Source of the DNA: Capsicum annuum
Lineage: Eukaryota > Streptophyta > Magnoliopsida > Solanales > Solanaceae
Assembly: GCF_002878395.1 (NCBI RefSeq)
Contig: NC_061115.1
Coordinates: 156,035,941-156,099,940 of the forward strand
DNA length: 64,000 nucleotides
Direction of reading: 5' to 3'
Part shown: positions 60,036-64,000 of the stretch, in pieces
Numbering within the stretch: the first letter of the stretch is position 1
Layout: each line of letters begins with the position of its first letter
The notes under the pieces: generated by a model
The model's database searches: none
Seen by the model: only the letters and a program-made list of their open reading frames with translations
What the model was told of the DNA's origin: nothing
Program-made: the position numbers and the translations under genes

Positions 60036-60296
60036 GGTGTCAGTTTTCTTTAGATTTACTCAGTTCATGTTCAGTTACAGTTATAAACTTAGTATCAGTT
60101 ACCATTGCATATCATTCACATGATAGCCATGCACTCATGAATCAGTTCAGTTATGTAATCATGTTTTAGGGTGAAAACTCAGTTTATGAGTAGTTTTAGT
60201 CATGTAATCATGATTTAGTTATGCAAGTTTAGTATGTAAACTCAGGCTATCAGTATTTCTTAGCTTAATTAGTCTCATTCGAGGACGAATGTTTCT

Positions 60297-60309
60297 AAGG
60301 GGGAGATAT
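60297..60309 (+). promoter_or_regulatory. Polypurine tract of chromovirus C
   Basis: AAGGGGGAGATAT abuts the 3' LTR. CATTCGAGGACGAATG precedes it at about 60276. Confidence 0.88.
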
Positions 60310-60736
60310 TGTAATACCCCATATTTTCCTAGCTCAGTTTAGCTCTCAGTAAGGTAGAATTCCTATATACTTTCAAAAATACTAAAACTTTTCCAGATTA
60401 AGACCCATCATTGTGTAGGAAATTCAGTCAGCTTTCCACCGATATAAATTTTGGCCAAATCTAATATTTGGGTGATAAGTTATGGCATTTTTAGTGAAAT
60501 AGTATGTCAAATTAAGAAGTACCGCATTGCGGTAAGGGTCAAAATGACATTCATCAGTTTCCAGTGAGACATCATAATTCCAGTGCATCACAGTGAAGTT
60601 CCAGTTCCCTATTGGCTTTTTCCAGAATATCAACGCGATAACGACACATCGCACCAGAGTGCCATTTCACAATTGTCACTTTCCAGTAAGGCTCCGCGAT
60701 ACCTCCACACCATTCCAAAGTGCATTTTCACAATCG

Positions 60737-63232
60737 TCCTTGGACTACACTAGCCAACAAAATCCAGAGGCTCACCGCGATGCCACCGCATTGCGGTGAA
60801 GGCCAAAATCGTGAATCCAGTGACGTGAATTTTAATTTCTTTCAGGGGAAATTTAGCCTTTTTCCATGGCTCTAATCAGTCTAAACACGTGATTTAACCT
60901 CTAATAACATAGTTAAGTCATTATTTACTCAATTTCCCTTAATCAAGTGTTTGACAAAATGTCTAAATGAATGCATTGTTAACAAGCAATTATTGTTATG
61001 CTTTTAAGATTATGCCATGCTTTTCTATCAGCGCTATCGACTCCTGGGGGTATTTAATACCCGAAATCTAGTTGTTTACCTAGAATTACTGTAGCTATAG
61101 AATAATCAGTTACTGTTCATGCATATGAACCCATGCATATTAGCCTTACCTAATTTAGTATACCAGTATATTCCATGTACTAATCACATACTCTTTTCTT
61201 GCGCTATGATGTCTCATATCATAGGTTCGGATGCTCAAATTCCCGACCGCGCTTAGCCAGATGCAGCCAGCAGCAGTAGATTTAGTAGTGAGTCCTCATA
61301 TATTGAGGATATTATTTTATTTCAATATTACACTAGATTTAGTATTTTATTAGTCGGAGTTAGTTGGTGTCTTGTCCCATCAACTCCATATTCAGACAGT
61401 TCAATTAGAGGCTTTTTAGACTAGACTAGTTTAGACAGTATTTAATTTTCAGATATTATTATCAGATTCTATATTTATCAGTATTTAGATTATGAACCTT
61501 ATGGAACCTTAGCCTAACTTTCGCATTATTTCAGTATTAATATTCAGTGTTCACAGTCAGTACTAGAATCAATCCTTGGACTAGACTAGCTGACAAAATC
61601 TAGTGGCTCACCGGGATGCCACCGCATCGTGGTAAAAGCAAAAATCATGAATCTAGTGACGTGAATTTTAATTTCTTTCAGGGGAAATTTAGTATTTTTT
61701 TTCCATGGCCCTAATCAGTTAAAACACGTGATTTAACCTCTAATAACCTAGTTAAGTCATTATTTACTCAATTTTCCTCAAATCAAGTGTTTGACAAAAT
61801 ATCTAAATGAATGCATTGTTAACAAGCAATTATTGTTATGCTTTTAAGATTATGCAATGCTTTTCTATCAATGCTATCGATTCCAGGGGGTATTTAATAC
61901 CCGAAATCTAGTTGTTTACCTAGAATTATAGTAGCTACAGAATAATAAGTTACTGTTCATGCATATGAACCCATGCATATTAGCCTTACCTCATCTAGCA
62001 TACCAGTATATTCCACATGCATACTCTTTCTTGCGCTATGATGTCTCATATCATAGGTTCTGATGATCAGATTCCTGACTGCACTTAGCCAGATTCAGTC
62101 AGCAGCAGTAGATTCAGTAGTGAGTCCTCATATATCGAGGATATTCTTTTATTTCAATATTACAGTAGATTCAGTATTTTATTAGTTGGAGTTAGTTGGT
62201 GTCTTGTCCCATAAACTCCATATTCAGACAGTTCATTTAGAGGCTTTTCAGACTAGACTAGGTTAGACAATATTCAATTTTCAGATATTATTATTAGTTG
62301 CTATATTTATCAGTATTTAGATAATGAACCTTATGGCACCCTAGCCTAACTTTCGCATTATTTCAGTATTAATGTTCAGTGCTCACAGCAGGTACTAGAA
62401 TCAATCCTTGGATTACACTAGCTGACAAAATCTAGTGGCTCACCGCGATGCCACCGCATCGTGGTAAAGGCCAAAATCGTAAATCCAGTGACGTGAATTT
62501 TAATTTCTTTTAGGGGCAATTTAGTATTTTTCTATGAAACTAATCAGTTAAAACACGTGATTTAACCTCTAATAACCTAGTTAAGTTATTATTTCCTCAA
62601 TTTCCCTCAAATCAAGTGTTTGAAAAAATGTCTAAAGGAATGCATTGTTAATAAGCAATTATTGTTATGCTTTAACGATTATGCCATGATTTTCTATCAA
62701 TGCTATCGACTCCTAGGGGTATTTAATACCCGAAATCTAGTTGTTTACCTAGAATTACAGTAGCTATAGAATAATTAGTTACTGTTCATGCATATGAACC
62801 TATGCATATTATCCTTACCTTATCTAGTATACCAGTATATTCCACGTTCTAATCGCATACTCTTTTGTTGTGCTATGATGTCTCATATCATAGGTTTGGA
62901 TGCTCAAATTCCTGACCGTGCTTAGCCAGATATAGTCAGCAGGAGTAGATTTAATAGTGAGTCCTCATTTATCGAAGATATTCTTTTATTTCAATATTAC
63001 AGTAGATTCAGTATTTTATTAGTCAGAGTTAGTTGGTGTCTTATCCCATCAACTCCACATTTAGACAGTTCAGTTAGAGGTTTTTCAGACTATACTAGTT
63101 TAGACAATATTTAATTTTCAAATATTATTATCAGTTTCTATATTTATCAGTATTTAGATTATGAACCTTATGGGACCTTAGCCTAACTTCAACATTATTT
63201 CAGTATTTATATTCAATGCACACAGCAGGTAC
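60737..63232 (+). repeat. Three tandem 832-836-bp units inside the 3' LTR of C
   Basis: Units 60737-61572, 61573-62404 and 62405 to about 63232 each begin TCCTTGGAYTA and run through the GGGGTATTTAATACCCGAAA block to a GGTACTAGAATCAA junction (GGTACAAGTCATG in the last copy). All three share the two deletions relative to the 5' LTR. Confidence 0.93.
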
Positions 63233-63245
63233 AAGTCATGTGTTA

Positions 63246-63271
63246 GTTTGTGGTCCTTTGGGGTCATAAGC
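63246..63271 (+). other. Terminal 26-nt LTR hairpin, chromovirus C 3' LTR
   Basis: Stem GTTTGTGGTCC, loop TTTG, stem GGGTCATAAGC, followed by ACCGTGTG; all eleven positions can pair. The 5' LTR copy (56636-56661) has stems GCTTGTGGTTC and GTATCATAAGC with one T-T mismatch, and is followed by ATCGTGTG. Confidence 0.7.
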
Positions 63272-63314
63272 ACCGTGTGGCTTCCTAGATGCAGACTCAT
63301 GGCGTTACACAGAT

Positions 63315-64000
63315 CCTCTTGCAATACTATCATCCGAATCCTTAATAGCTTTAGTAAGCATTCTGGGCAAAAGGTTAACCTTCTTAAGTCTAAGGTCATT
63401 TTCTCCACCAACTATAATCCTGCTACTCAAGGTGATCTTTCCTCTATTCTGGGTATCAAGGCCAATACATCCTTTGGGAAATATCTAGGTTTCCTAATGT
63501 TTCAGGAAGTCCTTAAACCTGCTCATTTACAATTCCTTTTGGATAATATGCACACCAGACTTACTGGATGGTAGACCAAATTCCTTAACATGGCAGGGAG
63601 GTCTACTCTTGCTAATGCCTGTCGTAGCATTATTCCCAAGCATGTCATGCAGTTTATTCTCTTTCCCAGTAAAATCCACAAGATCATCGACAGAACCCAA
63701 AGAAACTTTATTTGGGGGACTACTGACACTAAGAAAAAATGCATATGGTCAGTTGGGATACTGTCACCCTTCCTAAACACCACGGAGGGCTTGGGATGCA
63801 ATTAACTAATCTTAAGAATGATTCTCTTCTTTGTAGCCTGGCTTGGAGATCGCACTCCAACCCTTCCTTCATTTGGGCCCAGATTCTTACCAAGAAACAA
63901 CTCTCACAGAACCTCCCTTTCCCCTTCCCCTACCTGGAGGAATATACAGACGGGATGGTATCTTGGTCAAGATTCTATCCATTAGTCTATCCATGATGGT
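63315..64000 (+). pseudogene. LINE ORF2, C-terminal part, continuing beyond the window
   Basis: Resumes the LINE RT after chromovirus C. An initial block encodes SCNTIIRILNSFSKHSGQKV (about 63318) and the thumb region with LGIKANTSFGKYLGF (about 63452-63496). It is followed by IPKHVMQFILFPSKIHKIID (about 63632) and HMVSWDTVTLPKHHGGLGMQ (about 63742), typical of plant LINE RT C-termini upstream of the zinc-binding RVT domain. One frame is lost near 63573 (W then stop) and another frame change lies near 63740. The reading continues to the right window edge. Confidence 0.88.

Larger units (their letters stand above)
45518..63309 (+). mobile_element. Chromovirus C: Ty3/gypsy element, internally deleted, with nested element D
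   Basis: The 5' LTR is in two parts (45518-46717 and 55389-56722) around element D. The interior runs 56723-60309 and the 3' LTR 60310-63309. Flanks TAGAT (45513-45517) and CAGAT (63310-63314) differ by one base and are the target duplication inside the LINE RT. The first bases of the 5' LTR read TTTAATACCCC instead of TGTAATACCCC. It belongs to a different chromovirus family from A and B but shares the ends, the domain order and the terminal hairpin. Confidence 0.93.
60310..63309 (+). repeat. 3' LTR of chromovirus C (3000 bp) with internal triplication
   Basis: Starts TGTAATACCCC and ends GGCGTTACA. Compared with the 5' LTR it has two deletions (about 480 and 710 bp) and carries the remaining block three times in tandem, with starts at 60737, 61573 and 62405. 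The arithmetic of two deletions plus two extra units (about 1664 bp) reproduces the 3000-bp length. The terminal hairpin is at 63246-63271. Confidence 0.93.

Noticed and set aside
60737..63232. Three similar blocks first read as separate solo LTRs
   Set aside because: They have no TG/CA ends or target duplications between them. Unit junctions are internal, so this is a tandem triplication within one LTR.

Overview
This window is repeat-dominated plant nuclear DNA. It is AT-rich and contains no intact protein-coding host gene; almost every base belongs to a transposable element or to a gene fragment carried or broken by one. Four features point to a flowering plant: Ty3/gypsy chromoviruses with a C-terminal chromodomain, a Tat/Ogre-type LTR element with a tRNA-Arg primer site, an L1-type LINE with a plant DUF4283-like ORF1, and a DUF1985 gene of the kind captured by Mutator-like elements. 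The combination looks most like Solanaceae (pepper, tomato or potato group). That species assignment is inference from family recognition, not a search result.

Layout. (1) 1-8839 holds chromovirus A (Del/Tekay type, minus strand), cut by the left window edge. (2) 8840-11067 plus 27673-28850 is a broken DUF1985-type gene. A Tat-lineage element without coding capacity (11068-27672) splits one of its exons. Each LTR of that Tat element received further insertions: a solo LTR (13126-15164) and a Helitron (15284-16721) in the left LTR, and a solo LTR with a perfect TSD (24787-27184) in the right LTR. The Tat interior carries three consecutive, unrelated tandem-repeat arrays. (3) 29230-29712 is a degraded GRF zinc-finger gene on the minus strand. 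(4) 29911-31346 is a large foldback made of four alternately oriented units. Its right arm is interrupted by chromovirus B (31347-40960, plus strand, perfect 5-bp TSD), which is the same family as A in opposite orientation. (5) 41230-45517 plus 63315-64000 is one L1-type LINE, split by chromovirus C (45518-63309). The 5' LTR of C is itself split by element D (46718-55388), a coding-free, LARD-like relative.

All gag-pol copies carry in-frame stops or large deletions. None looks able to move by itself, although A and B keep recognisable domains in the order gag, zinc knuckle, protease, RT, RNase H, integrase, chromodomain.

The most unusual signal is shared by all chromovirus-type LTRs here (A, B, C, D and both solo LTRs). 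Just before the LTR 3' end is a hairpin of exactly 26 nt, followed by ACCGTGTG or a close variant. Its stem is kept by compensatory base changes between families. A second hairpin with apparent compensatory changes lies further upstream, after a GGTATGTG-like motif, in most of the copies. Both look like selected RNA (or cruciform DNA) structures. All coordinates and pairings were worked out by eye.
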